Part shown: piece after piece, positions 24,390-38,967 of the stretch
Numbering within the stretch: the first letter of the stretch is position 1
Layout: every line of letters begins with the position of its first letter
Origin: Neocallimastix lanati (nom. inval.)
Lineage: Eukaryota > Neocallimastigomycota > Neocallimastigomycetes > Neocallimastigales > Neocallimastigaceae
DNA: 61,908 bases
Assembly (NCBI GenBank): GCA_016946835.1
Contig: JACVTC010000033.1
Span: 1,410,501 to 1,472,408, forward strand
Direction of reading: 5' to 3'
Position numbers and translations under genes: made by a program
Notes under the pieces: generated by a model
Databases searched by the model: none
What the model saw: the letters and a program-made list of their open reading frames with translations, nothing else
What the model was told of the DNA's origin: nothing

Positions 24390-25379
24390 AAAAGTCTTCT
24401 TGTGTCGTTTTTCATTTAGTTATAAATATCTCTACAATTTCGCATTATTCCTAGTTAAAAAAAAAAAAAGGCACGTAAAATAAATATTACATTATTACAA
24501 TAATAAACTCCATTTTGGAGAAATACCGAAGTTTTATTGAGAAAATATTTTCATTGTACAGGTAATCCCTCAATCGGATTAATTAAATAAAAAAAAAATT
24601 TAAATTTGTCTTTTAAAAAAATTTATTCAGGAAAAGGAATTGCCTAAATCAGGTGTATTAATTACAGTTTTTTTGTAATTCTGATGATAATTGATGGTTA
24701 TCCTTTCTTAAGTGGCTTCTAGTACGAAGAGAGATAACTGGAATATTGGAAGACTTTAGAAAGTGAATTTGACGTTTTATATTGTTTTAAACTGGATATG
24801 TAGTAACATTGGAATTGTATAATTAATAATATCATGTAGTTTCTACATTCTACATATTATCATTATAATGAATCTATTGTACTTTTTACTTTAGCATTAT
24901 TTTGTATATGTATTTTTGTATAGTATTATTTAAACTCTCATGTGGCTATTATAAAATGGAAATATAGGAGATTGATTCACTCTAAAGCTTATGTTTAAGA
25001 TATAATTTAACGGATGGAATCTTTTTATAGTCTTTCACTACTAACATTTTATTTACATCTACATTTTAGTTAATATATGATAATTCAACAGAAAATTTTA
25101 ACGTTATACAGAGCTTTATTAATTGAAAAAAAAAAAACAATAATTCAAAAGATAAAAAGAAAAGATTATTCATTATAATACAAGTAGTTAATTTTATTAA
25201 ATATTTATCAGTTACTACACAGAGAACTAAGAAAAAATTTCAAATTATTTTAATTATTTTATATATATATTTTTTTAATTTTTCAATATTTATTTTTTTA
25301 TATTTTTTATTTTATATCTATATTCCTTAATTTTTAGTATTTTAGTTTATATTAGTTTCATTTTTATCGATTTATAATT
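24206..25379. other. Spacer between two LINE copies
   Basis: A TTA tract (24206-24256), an A-run (24351-24385) and AT-rich sequence are present. 24390-25060 is somewhat richer in G and C and may be old element sequence, but no frame can be followed. Confidence 0.5.
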
Positions 25380-25390
25380 AATTGTTCATT

Positions 25391-25660
25391 ATGGAAAAGA
25401 TATTTAAATGGGGTTCTCACTGTTATGTAACATCTACTGACAACATAAGGTTGATTTTTATCCGCGGTATATACTCAGGGACCAATGCTGAAATGAAGGA
25501 ATTTATTCATTTTATATCCAAATATTTCAAGAATAATACTTTGCAAGTAAAAAAATTTACTAAATTCAATGAAAGTTTATTCAGGAGTAAAGTCTATACT
25601 CAAAATTTCATACATTCAAACTTTGAAGAAATATTTGAAAAAAACAATATCAAGAGTTAA
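25391..25660 (+). pseudogene. LINE ORF N-terminal fragment
   Basis: A frame of 90 codons from the ATG at 25391 (MEKIFKWGSHCYVTSTDNIR...) aligns with the broken copy at 14811-15060. Its place before the endonuclease region suggests the start of ORF2. The exact domain is not recognised. Confidence 0.5.
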
Positions 25661-26279
25661 AATTTCATATTGTAGATGTTCCATATGGGAAATCAAAATT
25701 GTTTCTTTTCATCATTTAAAACAAAAATTTAATATCTAATAAAACATCCAATAATACAAACTTAGCAAATCTCAGTTCGACTAATTTAGAAAATGTTATA
25801 AATGCCAATCATGAACTCAATGCTACCAATATACCTAATTTTATTTTTCAAAATCCAATTTTACATTCAAACACAGAAAAATTTTCTTTTTGTCTTATTT
25901 GGAATACCAAAGGATGGAATTTTGTGAAAAGAGATAGTATTGAGTACTTCAATACAATTTTAAAACCATTATTTCTATGTTTTCAGGAAACAGGTAATGG
26001 TACCAATGATACTAGAAATCCATATAAAATAACACCTCCTAATTACAAATATTTACAAAAAAGAATAGATCCAAATACGCCAGATTGCAGAGATTTATAT
26101 CTTGGATATCATGTATCATGTCAAGTAGTACTTTCTGTACTCATCTTATTTCTGTAATAACAGATATTTTATGGAGTCACTCTAAGTATTCAGTAGGTAA
26201 TATCTATATCCCCACAAAGAAACATTCATTACATGTCTGATATGCATTCTCTGAAGTTTTTACATGGTTTCATAATCAC

Positions 26280-26563
26280 ACTAATCATCCATCTATTCTT
26301 CTTTGAGATGTTAACTTGAGCACCTCAGATTTACAAGATAAATTAACCAACAGTAACCTTGGAAATTGGTTTATTCTTCTTGTTAACAGTTTACCTATTT
26401 CATGGACTAGTGGTAGATATTCATCAGATACCGATCATACGTTAGTCAACTCAAATATGCTGGATAAATTATCCAATGCTTATTTTGTTGACTTTCCTTT
26501 TTATTTCAAGAAAACTGCCACAGATGAATCATTTTTGTTACCAAAAGAAATTGTTGTTAGGTA
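26280..26563 (+). pseudogene. LINE apurinic-like endonuclease C-terminal fragment
   Basis: Reads SILL-stop-DVNLS (the GDxN motif with Gly replaced by a TGA stop), then LPISWTSGRYSSDTDHTLVN, equivalent to the SRIDYIFVS block of APE-type endonucleases. LLPKEIVVR and a TAG where copy A keeps TGG (Trp) follow. Confidence 0.65.
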
Positions 26564-27059
26564 GGATAGGTATAAATGACTTAAACCCAAGAAAGAAATT
26601 TGTGATCAAAATAAATTTGTGATTCTTAGTGAAGAATTAGGAAATGGAGAACTTTCAGTAGATTATATAATTGAAAAGATAACTAACACTACTAATTCCA
26701 TTGCTAAGAATTTATCGATTATATCGGCAATAGAAATCAGATAAGCGATGTTTAGAATGTCCCGCAAAATTTATTGCTTTCAAAAGGTAAATCATATAAA
26801 ATTTAAACAAATTAAGGGTTATAAATTTGCATGTGATTCCAATGAATTTACTAAAATTGTTGACTCTTATAACAGACTTTGTGAATCAATTCATAAAAAA
26901 TGTAACGAATTTAGGAAAAAAAGAATAATTTATATTGGACTAAGATTGGATGTTCGTAAGGTATTAAAAATAATAGTAAGAAAACATGGAAATAGGTAAA
27001 AAAGAAAAAAAAAAATAAATAATCAATTTCTTATGGTCTCTCATCATCCTATTAAAAAT

Positions 27060-27780
27060 AATAATTATGAACTAGTTTCTTCTAAAGATGAATAATTAAA
27101 AGCTTGGCATTCTTATTATAAATTCTTACGGTCATATTCTCCAGATCATAGTCTTTCTAAAGATATCTGGAAAGATTCTAATGCACGGAAATCCAAGGCA
27201 ACAAGAATGAGATATTAACCAAGGTATTAGTGATGAAGAAATTAACGAAGCAATCTCATCTACCCCTAATTTTAAAGCTTGTGGTCCTGATGGTATTCCA
27301 ATGGAATTCTTCAAAGCTTTGATTCCTGGTAAAAATGACTCAAAAAAATTTAGTGAAAATAATAGTAATATTTTATCTGGTTTTAAATGTCTCAAGGCCT
27401 TAATCAATCATATTTGGAATGGTGATTTCCCAAAATCATGGAATAACACATCGATAATTTCTATTCACAAAAAGGAGGAGGCGATCCATCAGATTGTAAT
27501 AACTTTTGTGGTATATCTCTCTTTTAAATAATGGATTAAAAATTATAGCAAAAATCATAGCTAATAGAATCTCTAAATATGGAATAGATGAAGGATTTAT
27601 AAGACCTGAACAATATGGATTTCGAAACCGATTAAGAATTATATGTCAAAGACGAAAATTTGGAAATAAGGATACTTACCTTGCTTTTTTGGACCTTAAA
27701 AAGGCTTATGACTCAGTTCCCCAGTTCCCATATATAATGTATTAATGAAAATTCATCATTAAGGTATTAGAGGTAAGTGC
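27060..27780 (+). pseudogene. LINE reverse transcriptase fragment
   Basis: In two or three frames the sequence gives ISSTPNFKACGPDGIPMEFF, HIWNGDFPKSWNNTSIISIH, ISLLNNGLKIIAKIIANRIS, GFIRPEQYGFRN and YLAFLDLKKAYDSVP. These are the classic LINE RT blocks (GPDGIP; W....I.LI.K; R.I.L......KI...R; Q.GF; D..KAFD.V). The FADD block is absent because the copy stops near 27780. Confidence 0.85.
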
Positions 27781-27901
27781 TATAAATTTATTAAAAACCT
27801 ATACTTATATTGCTATTCTTTTTACATTCTTGCACATACAATCCATCCTCTAAAGAACTAATATTTTCTAATTTGTAATTTAAACATTTACTATCATATG
27901 C

Positions 27902-29314
27902 CTAAATAATAGAAATATATTTTCCTTTACCACTGGATTTAAAATACCATTGATTTAAATTATTTTTGACGCATTTATAATTAGTTTTAATTATTTCATT
28001 ACCCGCATTAGTAATTTTACGTTGAAGACATGGTATTGCATTATTGCCGTTTCTTTTGAATATATTTTCGATAATATCAAAAATAGTTTCGACTGGAGCT
28101 AGTGATATAAAATATTTAACATCAGTCCATGCAAATTGAAACCAATTATCCACTTCTGCTTTATTATTTTGGAATTCTGTTTTATTAGGATCATTACTTT
28201 GATATATTGCTCTTATACTATCTGTATTAGGATAATCCATAATAAACCAATAATTACGAATTTTTTCAGGATTTTTAATAATATATTCAGTTAATCTATT
28301 ATTTACATAATTTGCAGATTGTTCTATACTAGCATCAAATATATCATTTAATATAGTAGCGGCATTACTCGTATCCATTTCTGCCATATTCATAAAATTA
28401 ATAGTACTTTTATAATCATATTTATTATTGCATAATTGAACATTATTATCAAACATATCTACAGTAATTCTCCATTTTTCCGTTGCATCTAAATTATAAT
28501 TATCTTGAATACGAATATCTAGATCATTGAATCTAGGACAACATGAACTATGAGGATAATTTCTGCATTCTCCCATATTAGGTATTTCTACTAGAGTTCC
28601 TAAGTTTCTTTCATCTGAAATTTGAATTTTTTTACGAGATAATACTACAATTTTACCTTTCACTTCTTGAAGTAAAGGAATTTTATCTTTCTTATAAAAG
28701 AAATCGGAGTAGAGCTTGGTATCTGTAATTTTGTTTTGGTTTAATAATGTAGCCTTTTCAATTATTTTACCCAGAGATTTTTGGATTTTTTCAGATTTTA
28801 TATTATCATCTTTAATAGCAATAATAATTGTTTCTTGATCATGTTTAGTTAAGAAGTTAATACATATATCAAATACATCTGATAATTTAAGTGCTCTAGC
28901 AACGTCATTTTTTATATCTACACATGTAATAATATCATGAACTACATATAATTGATTTATATCTTCTTCGCTAGTTTTTTCATTAGTACCGAGTCTTATG
29001 TCAAGATACCTAATTCCATGTTCTAATTGTTCTTCAATAGTCCAATCTTGTGTTTTGGAAAATGCTTTATATAAACCCATTTGAGTTCCTATACCGCTAG
29101 GGACAACATATTCCAACAAAGAATTTAGGATTTTATTATTTAGTAATTGACTTATATAATATGTTCCACTATCATGAGTACCTGGAATATTTATATTTTG
29201 GAGCGATAATTTATCTGATAAAACGCTCATCCAATTAGCATCAATGTCATCACGTGCATTGATAAATATTATCGTAATAGTAATAAAATAAAATATAAAT
29301 AATATTTTTTTCAT
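27902..29314 (-). CDS. Secreted PI-PLC X-domain phosphodiesterase
   Basis: 470 aa, intronless. The signal peptide is MKKILFIFYFITITIIFINA (1-20). The PLC-like phosphodiesterase TIM barrel follows: INIPGTHDSG with the first catalytic His47/Asp48, HGIRYLDIRLG (Arg102, Asp105, Arg107), QLYVVHD with the second catalytic His126, and WFIMDYPNTD (Asp360) near the barrel end. This matches bacterial-type phosphatidylinositol-specific phospholipase C (cleavage of PI or GPI-like lipids to a cyclic inositol phosphate and diacylglycerol), not the multidomain eukaryotic type. Residues 250-260 form a small Cys cluster (ECRNYPHSSCC) and two further Cys lie near the C-terminus. Secretion suggests action on host, plant or prey membranes or on its own GPI anchors. 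That is inference. It is divergently paired with the gene at 29469. A bacterial origin by transfer is possible. Confidence 0.88.
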   Translation of the reverse strand: MKKILFIFYFITITIIFINARDDIDANWMSVLSDKLSLQNINIPGTHDSGTYYISQLLNNKILNSLLEYVVPSGIGTQMGLYKAFSKTQDWTIEEQLEHGIRYLDIRLGTNEKTSEEDINQLYVVHDIITCVDIKNDVARALKLSDVFDICINFLTKHDQETIIIAIKDDNIKSEKIQKSLGKIIEKATLLNQNKITDTKLYSDFFYKKDKIPLLQEVKGKIVVLSRKKIQISDERNLGTLVEIPNMGECRNYPHSSCCPRFNDLDIRIQDNYNLDATEKWRITVDMFDNNVQLCNNKYDYKSTINFMNMAEMDTSNAATILNDIFDASIEQSANYVNNRLTEYIIKNPEKIRNYWFIMDYPNTDSIRAIYQSNDPNKTEFQNNKAEVDNWFQFAWTDVKYFISLAPVETIFDIIENIFKRNGNNAIPCLQRKITNAGNEIIKTNYKCVKNNLNQWYFKSSGKGKYISII

Positions 29315-29468
29315 ATTGATATATTAACTGATATTTTTTTTTTTTTTTTTATATTTTATGATAAAAATCATTTTATAAAAATTGTTAATATAAATAAAAT
29401 GATTATTTAATGATGTTTAATACAAAAAATAATATTTTTTTAATACAAATTAATATGTATTTTAATGT
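29315..29468. promoter_or_regulatory. Divergent intergenic region (PI-PLC / Cys-rich protein)
   Basis: Only ~154 bp separates the two start codons. It contains a T-run (29334-29350) and AT-rich sequence without clear motifs. Both genes probably fire from this short shared region. Confidence 0.45.
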
Positions 29469-30079
29469 ATGCATAATAATATATTTTTTTTACTATTCAT
29501 TTTTCTTATGAATTAAGTAAAAAAGAAGTATTAAATATCAAAGATAAATTAGAAGTTAGTTATTATTGTATAAATGACAATTGTGTTGAAGCAAATGACT
29601 ATATTTCATATGTTGAATTTATTAACAATGATGGAAATAAAACAAAATATATAACTTATACTTGCACATATGAAAAAATTAATTCAAAACATTGTGTTGA
29701 TTTTTTAGGTACACATAATACTACAAAATATTGTACAATATGTAAAAATAATAATGAATGTTTATCTAAAAAATGTGTATATAACCATTGCATGTTTAAT
29801 GATGACAATCCAATAACACATTGTGAGGATATATATTTAGGTCATCGTAGAGCGTATATGCATTGTGGCAAAGCTTATGGAGAAAAATGTAATAATGATA
29901 ATGAATGTTCATCAAAAGTATGTTATGAAAACAGTTGTCAAATAAATCACAAAGGTCCCAGTGACTCTGAAGGTTCGGGGTTAATCATAAAAATTTATAT
30001 GATCGGTGGAGTTATATTTATATTATTATTATTATTAGTATTATATTTTAAATCAAATAAAAAAAATAATAATAAATAG
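29469..30079 (+). CDS. Cys-rich single-pass membrane protein (start frameshifted)
   Basis: The main frame is open from 29480 to the stop at 30077-30079, about 199 codons with 15 cysteines. These fall in spacings such as CTICKNNNEC, CVYNHC and CNNDNECSSKVC...SC, which resemble small Dickkopf-like/colipase-like disulfide repeats. A C-terminal membrane segment (IYMIGGVIFILLLLLVLYF) is followed by a basic SNKKNNNK tail, giving an outside Cys-rich domain and a short cytosolic end. No ATG lies in that frame before the first Cys. The best start, ATG 29469, opens a signal-like MHNNIFFLLFIFLMN in another frame. A one-base change in the T-run at 29483-29491 would join them. Either a real frameshift or a homopolymer sequencing error explains this. 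The role is unknown, perhaps surface recognition. Confidence 0.6.
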
Positions 30080-32817
30080 ATGAATACTATTTTTAAAAAT
30101 TCATAATTTTATATTATTTATAATTTATTTTTTTTGTAAAACATCTAAAGCGTTAGGTAATAATATATATTTCATTATTAATAGTTGTATTTATTATTTT
30201 GAATAATTTTTTCAGGAATTATATTTCCAATAATAATATTGCTTTTTCAATTCTAAAAGAAATTTCCAAAATAAAAATACCATTTGTTATATAAATATTC
30301 AAGTTTTTGAATTTAGAAATGTGTTAAACAATATTCGTTTGAGTTAGAGTACTTCTCTATAGATTTAGTTTAGTTAGTGTAGTTATAAACGAATAGTCGC
30401 AATGTAATTGGAATATTATTATATGCATAAGTAGGAATTCTCCTTCAGGGTATATTTGATAGTTAATGTTATTATCAAAACCTTTTATATTAAAATCACA
30501 ATTAGATATTCCATTTGACCAATATATTTTTGAAATTTCTTATATTTAATAAACTTATTATTATATTTTGTAATTTATATATTTAAATTTTTCAATTTTT
30601 AAATCGTAATATTTTATTAATTATATATAATATTTAAATAATATTATATATTTTTGTTATATACAGGCATGGTATACTGATTGTTGTATACTAGTTATGT
30701 AATATGCAGATATTTAAAATATTATTAACATATGCTAAATCATTTATTTATGCTATAGTTATATTATGGAATATAAATATTTAAAATACTATATCTATAC
30801 TCGCATATTAATTTGCGGATTATTATAATAGTAAAGGCTATTCCTGCAAAATATATATAGTGTAAAATTTTTATAGATTCAGTATATTTAAATAAATGTA
30901 TAATAAAATATGAGAATAAATAAAATAACAATATTTTATCTTTTAAAATAATAATTTCTCAATAATTGCGGCTGTGAAATAATATATGAATATCACAATT
31001 TTTTTCTCTTGGTTTTTTTTTTTTTTTTTTTTTTTTTTTCTAAATTGGACGAACTAGATAGAATTTCAAATTTGATTTGAAATTTTTTATCAAAAGAAAA
31101 TTAATATATCAGAAGATTACTCAACATGTTGCTCTTATTGCATAAGAATAACAGCATACCTCGTTTAACACATTAGGTAATTTTATGTCCTAAACTTGAA
31201 GAATTAGGTAATAATTCATTCCATTTATTGATGAAATTTTTTATCAATTTTTTTTCTTTCATTGTTCATGAGAAATCATTGAACATTCCTGATGAATAAG
31301 GAGGAAGATTTTTAAAAATAATATAGATTAATCTTTAAGAAGTATAATTTCTTTTTGGCGGAAGTATTTGAAATATTAAAAATTAGTTTCGAGGGATGAG
31401 GGAGAATAAAAAGGTAATTTATTAATAATTTTTTTTTTTCAATTACCTTCAAGAGAGAGTTTTTCTTTTTCAATTTCTTATTTTGTGGAAATTAACGAAT
31501 ACACTACTAATGTTATGCGCTATTTAAATTAGAAAAAATTTTTTTTTATTTAATGATCGATGTATATACCAATAGACCTACCATTATGTTAATAGCATCT
31601 ACAGTCAAAATGATAAGATAAAAAAAACAAAAAAAATTCTAATACTAGATTCTAAATAATAATATTAATCCACTAGAGGTTAATGGCTGAATGAGAAGAA
31701 TTAGAGGCCCAGAGGACCTTTCATTCTCGAAACCCAATTAGTACTATTATTTTTCTTAAAAATAAATAATTTTATTTTTTCTTTACCTTTTTGTTTTTTT
31801 AAACTAAATTCTATTAAGGCTTTTAATTTTAAGACTACAAAATATGAAGAAATAACATTGCAATTGTTAATTATTGATCAGATATATATATAAATGGATC
31901 TTGTTTGAGAAATGAAAAATACTTTAATAATTTAAATAATAAAGTTTTTTATTTCTTGTTACTTAACAATGGAGAATTTTGATATTCATTTTCTAAGAAT
32001 TTCTTTATTTAAGATAATATTTTAATGAATTTATATTTTTTTTTTTTTTAAAAAAAAAGTAAATAAATATAATTGATTTAAATATTTTGAATTGTATATA
32101 AGTTATGCTTATTTTTATTTTCTTATATACAAAACCAATCTAGGTTGAATATCATTATTTAAGTAATAATCAAATACTTAAATTTTATTAGTCCTAGTCC
32201 TAATATTTTTCTTAATTTTTTTTTATGATATATTCAGAGAGCAGAGAGGATTTAATTATTCACTCAAGTTCACAAAATATTTGGAGATTAGAAATAATAT
32301 TTTTATATATTTTTTAAGCTCAATTTCTTTATTAATTCTCTTATAAAGTAAATGTTTTTCATGAGATAACTTTCTTATTGTAAGTCTTGAAAAGTTAATC
32401 TGTAGAAATTCTAACATGGATTTCACCACTTATTTATTTTATTAACCTGTTTCAAGTAATTATTATTATATTGTTTTTGAATCTAATTTACCACTGTATT
32501 TAAATTTATTAATTAAATAGGAAAATTTGTTGTGAGTATAAAAAAGAATGGTTTAATGTTTATTTCCTTATACTTGACTAAAACCATTTCACTTACTTAT
32601 TAAGAGATAGCGAAGCGAAAAACTATTGGGTAATATTTTATCACAGGAAATAGTGAGATATCATTAAAAATGCTGCATATTGAAGTAAAACTAAAATAAT
32701 CTTTCATTCTTTATTGTAAATTATAAAAATTAACAAAAAAAAAAAAAAAAATACTATCTCTAAATATAATTACAGAATTAAATATAGAACTGTTACTATA
32801 TAATCTTATCAATGCTT
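30080..32817. other. Spacer with weak coding-like remnants
   Basis: The stretch is moderately AT-rich. On the minus strand about 30362-30540 reads KIYWSNGISNCDFNIKGFD, then YQIYPEGEFLLMH, with normal composition but no start and no match I can name. A 'taattgcggctg' motif lies at 30963. 31100-32700 contains patches such as 31675-31735 that look like decayed sequence. No intact gene was seen. Confidence 0.4.
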
Positions 32818-33000
32818 ATTAATTAATAAATGAATGAATGAATGAATAAATAAATAATAAATAAATAAATGAATAATAAATAAATGAATAATAAATTAAT
32901 AATAAATAAATAGTAAATAAATAATAAATAAATAGTAAATGAATAAATAGTAAATGGATAAATAAATAATAAATGAATAAATAATTAATAAATATTAAAA
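32818..33000. repeat. AAATGAAT/AATAAAT array
   Basis: Alternating 'aaatgaat', 'aaataaat' and 'aaatagtaaat' units form about 180 bp of simple repeat. Confidence 0.85.
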
Positions 33001-33967
33001 TTAATACAACTATTATTAGTTACGACTACTTTGTTAATAATAAATAATAAATAACAACTAACATACATAAAAAATTATATCATTATATTAAATATTACAT
33101 AATAAATTTATTATTAATTATCATTCCTTTTTTTTTTTTTTTATTTTATTTTTTCTTTTCTCAGTAAATATCTTTTATTAAAAAGAAAATAAAGGAAACA
33201 AATTAAATGCTTTTTATTAATTAACATTTATTTCAATAAGAAAAAAAAATTTTTTTAAATTGAAACAAATATTTAATTAAAAAATCTATTAATAATAATG
33301 TTTAATATTATATAATATTTTATACATTTTTTATTATATACATTAATTAATATCTATAATTAATGTAATAAAATAAAAAATAATTAATAATGTATTAATA
33401 TTTAGAAATATTTAATACATGCATTTATTTTTTATTTTTTTTTTTTTAATAATATATATTATTTATTATTTATTATTTATTATTTATTATTAATTGTTAA
33501 TTATTATTTATTATTTATTATTTATTATTTATTATATATAAATTATTAAAAAAAATTTTTTTATAAAAAAAATAATATTAAAAAAAAAAAAAAAATTCTT
33601 AAAAAATATATTATATATTTTTATATATAATATTAAAATTGATCATTCATCTTATAATAATCAAAGTAAAAATCTATATAATTACTTAAAATTTCTATTG
33701 ATTAAGACAGTGTAAAGACAATGAAAGAAAGATAAAAATGGCAAATTATCAATATTTATTAATAAAATTCAATAAAAAATAATTTTCAAAAAAAAAAAAA
33801 AAAAAAAAATTAAAAAGTGATATTCAGAAAAAATTGGAATCTTAGATATTATTCTATATTAAAAAAAGAAATTTATAAATTTTATATTTATAAATAAATA
33901 TAAATATTAAAAGAGAGAATATATTATTATTTATAAAACTTAATATATTTAAAGATAATATATATAT

Positions 33968-34002
<35 letters not shown>

Positions 34003-34598
34003 AAGGCTTATTTGCTAAAATTTCACAATGAAATTCAAAAAATGATTCAAATAGCAAATATCATATAAATATATATATATAAGAATGAAGAGTAAAATAA
34101 AGCAACTAAAGCAAATTGTACTTAAAATATAATTTATAAATTTTATTAATGTAGAAAACATAATTTTGGATGAAATAATAGATATTATAATATACTATTT
34201 TTTTTATTAATTAATTGTATTGTAGATAATTTAAAGATTTAATAATTCAAACGAAACAAATAAGTAATATAATTAAGAATTATAATCATTAAATTTAATT
34301 TAACAAGTATATAAGTAATGAATCTTATGAAGAAAAAATAAATTTAGCCATTTTATCTGAATTTATATTTAAATTTTTATTTTATAAAATATATATAAAT
34401 GAAAAGTATTATGATTAATACTAACTATTATATTTTTTTTTTATTAATAATAATAAAAATTATTATATTATATTTTTATTATTACAAAAAAAAAAAAAAA
34501 AAACATTTTTAGGTAATATTTTTTTTACATTAAAAAAAAAAAAAAAGAAAGGAAAATTTAAAAAAAAAAAAAAAATAGCTGTTTTTAATATATTAAAA
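33001..34598. other. AT-rich spacer and RPT6 upstream region
   Basis: Holds TTATTA arrays (33455-33535), poly-T (33970-34001) and poly-A runs. No gene was recognised. The last few hundred bp should hold the RPT6 promoter, but no motif stands out. Confidence 0.5.
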
Positions 34599-36503
<1,905 letters not shown>

Positions 36504-36871
36504 GCATCATTCAATATGTATATTTAAAATTTTCATATCAAAGAAAAAAAAAAAACTTTAAAGAAAAAAAAATTATATAAATATATATATATTAATTAAT
36601 CAAATATATATATGTAATTTAATTAAAATAAAGAAAAATAATAAAATAAAAAAAAACTCAAAATATAATAATTGAATACAACTATAACTAACAAAAAACA
36701 AAAAACAAAAAACAAAAAAATATTTTTAATAAAAATATAAATAAAAAATAAAAAAAAATAAAAAAAAAAAAAAATGAAGGATTTTATATATTATATATTT
36801 ATAACTTATATAATAAGTTATAAACTATATATATATATATATAAAATTATTATTTATTTTTTTATTTATTA

Positions 36872-36903
<32 letters not shown>

Positions 36904-37231
36904 AAAAAGTTTGAAGGAAAAAGATGAATGATTAATAATAAATTAAAGAGTTTTGGAAAAGAATTTCTTGTTAATAATGAATAATTAAGAGAAAAATATT
37001 AAAATTTAATTTTTTATTTTTATTTTGTTTTATTTTTTTTTATTTTATTTTAATTTTAATTATTATTTAATAATCATAGAATAATTTTTTTTTTTATTAA
37101 TAGTAATAGTTTTTTATTATAATAATAATTATTATTTAGAGTAAAGATTTTAATTGCTTTTCTCTGACTGTTATTATTTATATACTATTATTTATTGACA
37201 TTAATTAAATTAAAATTATTGTTAATTATAT

Positions 37232-37276
<45 letters not shown>

Positions 37277-37318
37277 TATGACTAATAATATTAAATGTTA
37301 ATTTTTAAAATAATCTTA

Positions 37319-37353
<35 letters not shown>

Positions 37354-37561
37354 CATATATAGATTATAATAATAAAAACAAATATGTATAATAATATGTT
37401 CTTTTATTTTATTATTATTATTGTCATTATTTTTAAAAATAATACCGGGTATTGTGTAATGGTAAATACTTTAAATATCCATTACATTTATTTATTTATA
37501 TTTATTTTATTATATTTTAATATAAAATCCTCTTTTATTCTTATTATTCTTATTATTAATA

Positions 37562-37596
<35 letters not shown>

Positions 37597-38452
37597 TTTT
37601 TTTAAATACATTTAAATTAATCAAATTAATTTATCCTCTGAAATTAAAAAAAAATTTTAAATAAATAAATTAATAAAATAAACAAAATAATAAATAAATT
37701 ATTATTATTATTTATATATAAAAGATATATATATATGAAATTTGAAATATGATATTTTTTTTTTTTTGTTTTTTTTGTTTTATTTTACTTTATTTATCAT
37801 TCAACTATTTACATTATTTTATGTGTGTTATCATTACCATTATTATTATTATTATTAAATAAATAAATAAATAAATAAAAAAAGATATTTATATAAAACA
37901 ATTGTTATTTTTTTTTATAAAAAAAAAAAAACATTTCACTTTTCGATTTGTTTTAAATATAATAAAAAAAATTAATGATTATAAAGAAAAAAAAATATTA
38001 TTTACAAAAATAAATTATATACTATATAAAATAAAATATTAAAATAAAATAAAGTAGATTATTAATTAAAAAAAAAATAATAATTAAAAAATAAATAAAA
38101 ATGAAAATTAATAAATTAAATATCCATAATAAATAAATGAATAAATAAATAAATAAATATTTATATATAAATTATTCAAAAGATAAGTAAAATGAAATAG
38201 AAAAAAAAAAAAAAATTAATATTTATAAAAAAAAAAAAAGAAAGATAATATATGATGATGGTGCTAATTTTTTTTAATAAATAAATGATAACATGATAAC
38301 ATATATAAAATATAAATAAATAAAATATGAATTGTATAAATAATAAAAAAAAATAACAATAAATTAAAATAAAAATAAAAAAATAAAATTATGAATTTAT
38401 ACAATACATATTATATTATTTATTTATTTATTTTTTTTTCTTCTTTCCTTTA

Positions 38453-38489
<37 letters not shown>

Positions 38490-38508
38490 CAAGAAATTTT
38501 CTTTCAAA
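36504..38508. other. AT-rich spacer between RPT6 and the kinase (convergent)
   Basis: Contains TTA (36870-36900), poly-T (37230-37275) and TAA (37321-37350) tracts and dense A-runs. It should hold both 3' ends. No gene was seen. Confidence 0.6.
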
Positions 38509-38719
38509 TTACCAACGTCCAGTAGCGTATGTTATTTGAAGTCTTTTAATTTCATCTCTGATAAATGGATGTTTTATTACCTATTTTATTACATTTTATT
38601 CATTAAAAAAATTAAATTATGATTTTTAGTATATTATTTATTATGTTAAAAGTTTTATTTATTTATTTATTTATTTTAATATATAATATATTTAGTAGAG
38701 TAAAAACATATATATATAC

Positions 38720-38750
<31 letters not shown>

Positions 38751-38936
38751 ACCTCATTTATTGTAATTCTTTCATCTTCATCATAAGTTAATAATTTCTT
38801 TATTAAATCACGACATTCTTTATGATTAAAAATATATATAAATATCGTATATAAATAGTAGGGAAAAAATATCATAAGTTATTTTCAATAAAAGTTATTA
38901 TATATAATAAATTTATTATTAAAATAATTTAAATTA

Positions 38937-38967
<31 letters not shown>

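Larger units (their letters stand above)
25380..27790 (+). mobile_element. LINE (APE-type non-LTR retrotransposon), copy B, broken
   Basis: Collinear fragments of one non-LTR element are present: an N-terminal ORF part (25391-25660), a GTNDTRNP...YLGYHVSC region (25985-26130), an endonuclease C-terminal part with DVNLS and GRYSSDTDHTLVNSNML (26300-26460), a basic linker (26748-26999), and RT motifs up to about 27780. It lacks the C-terminal Cys/His end that copy A and the 23422 insertion retain. Frame breaks occur throughout. Confidence 0.8.

Noticed and set aside
33854-34057. 67-codon Lys/Ile-rich minus ORF before RPT6
   Set aside because: It depends on a poly-Lys A-run and AT-rich sequence, and no conserved residues are visible.
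38663-38875. Stand-alone 70-codon minus ORF
   Set aside because: Only 38753-38817 is coding (kinase exon 12). The rest is translated intron.
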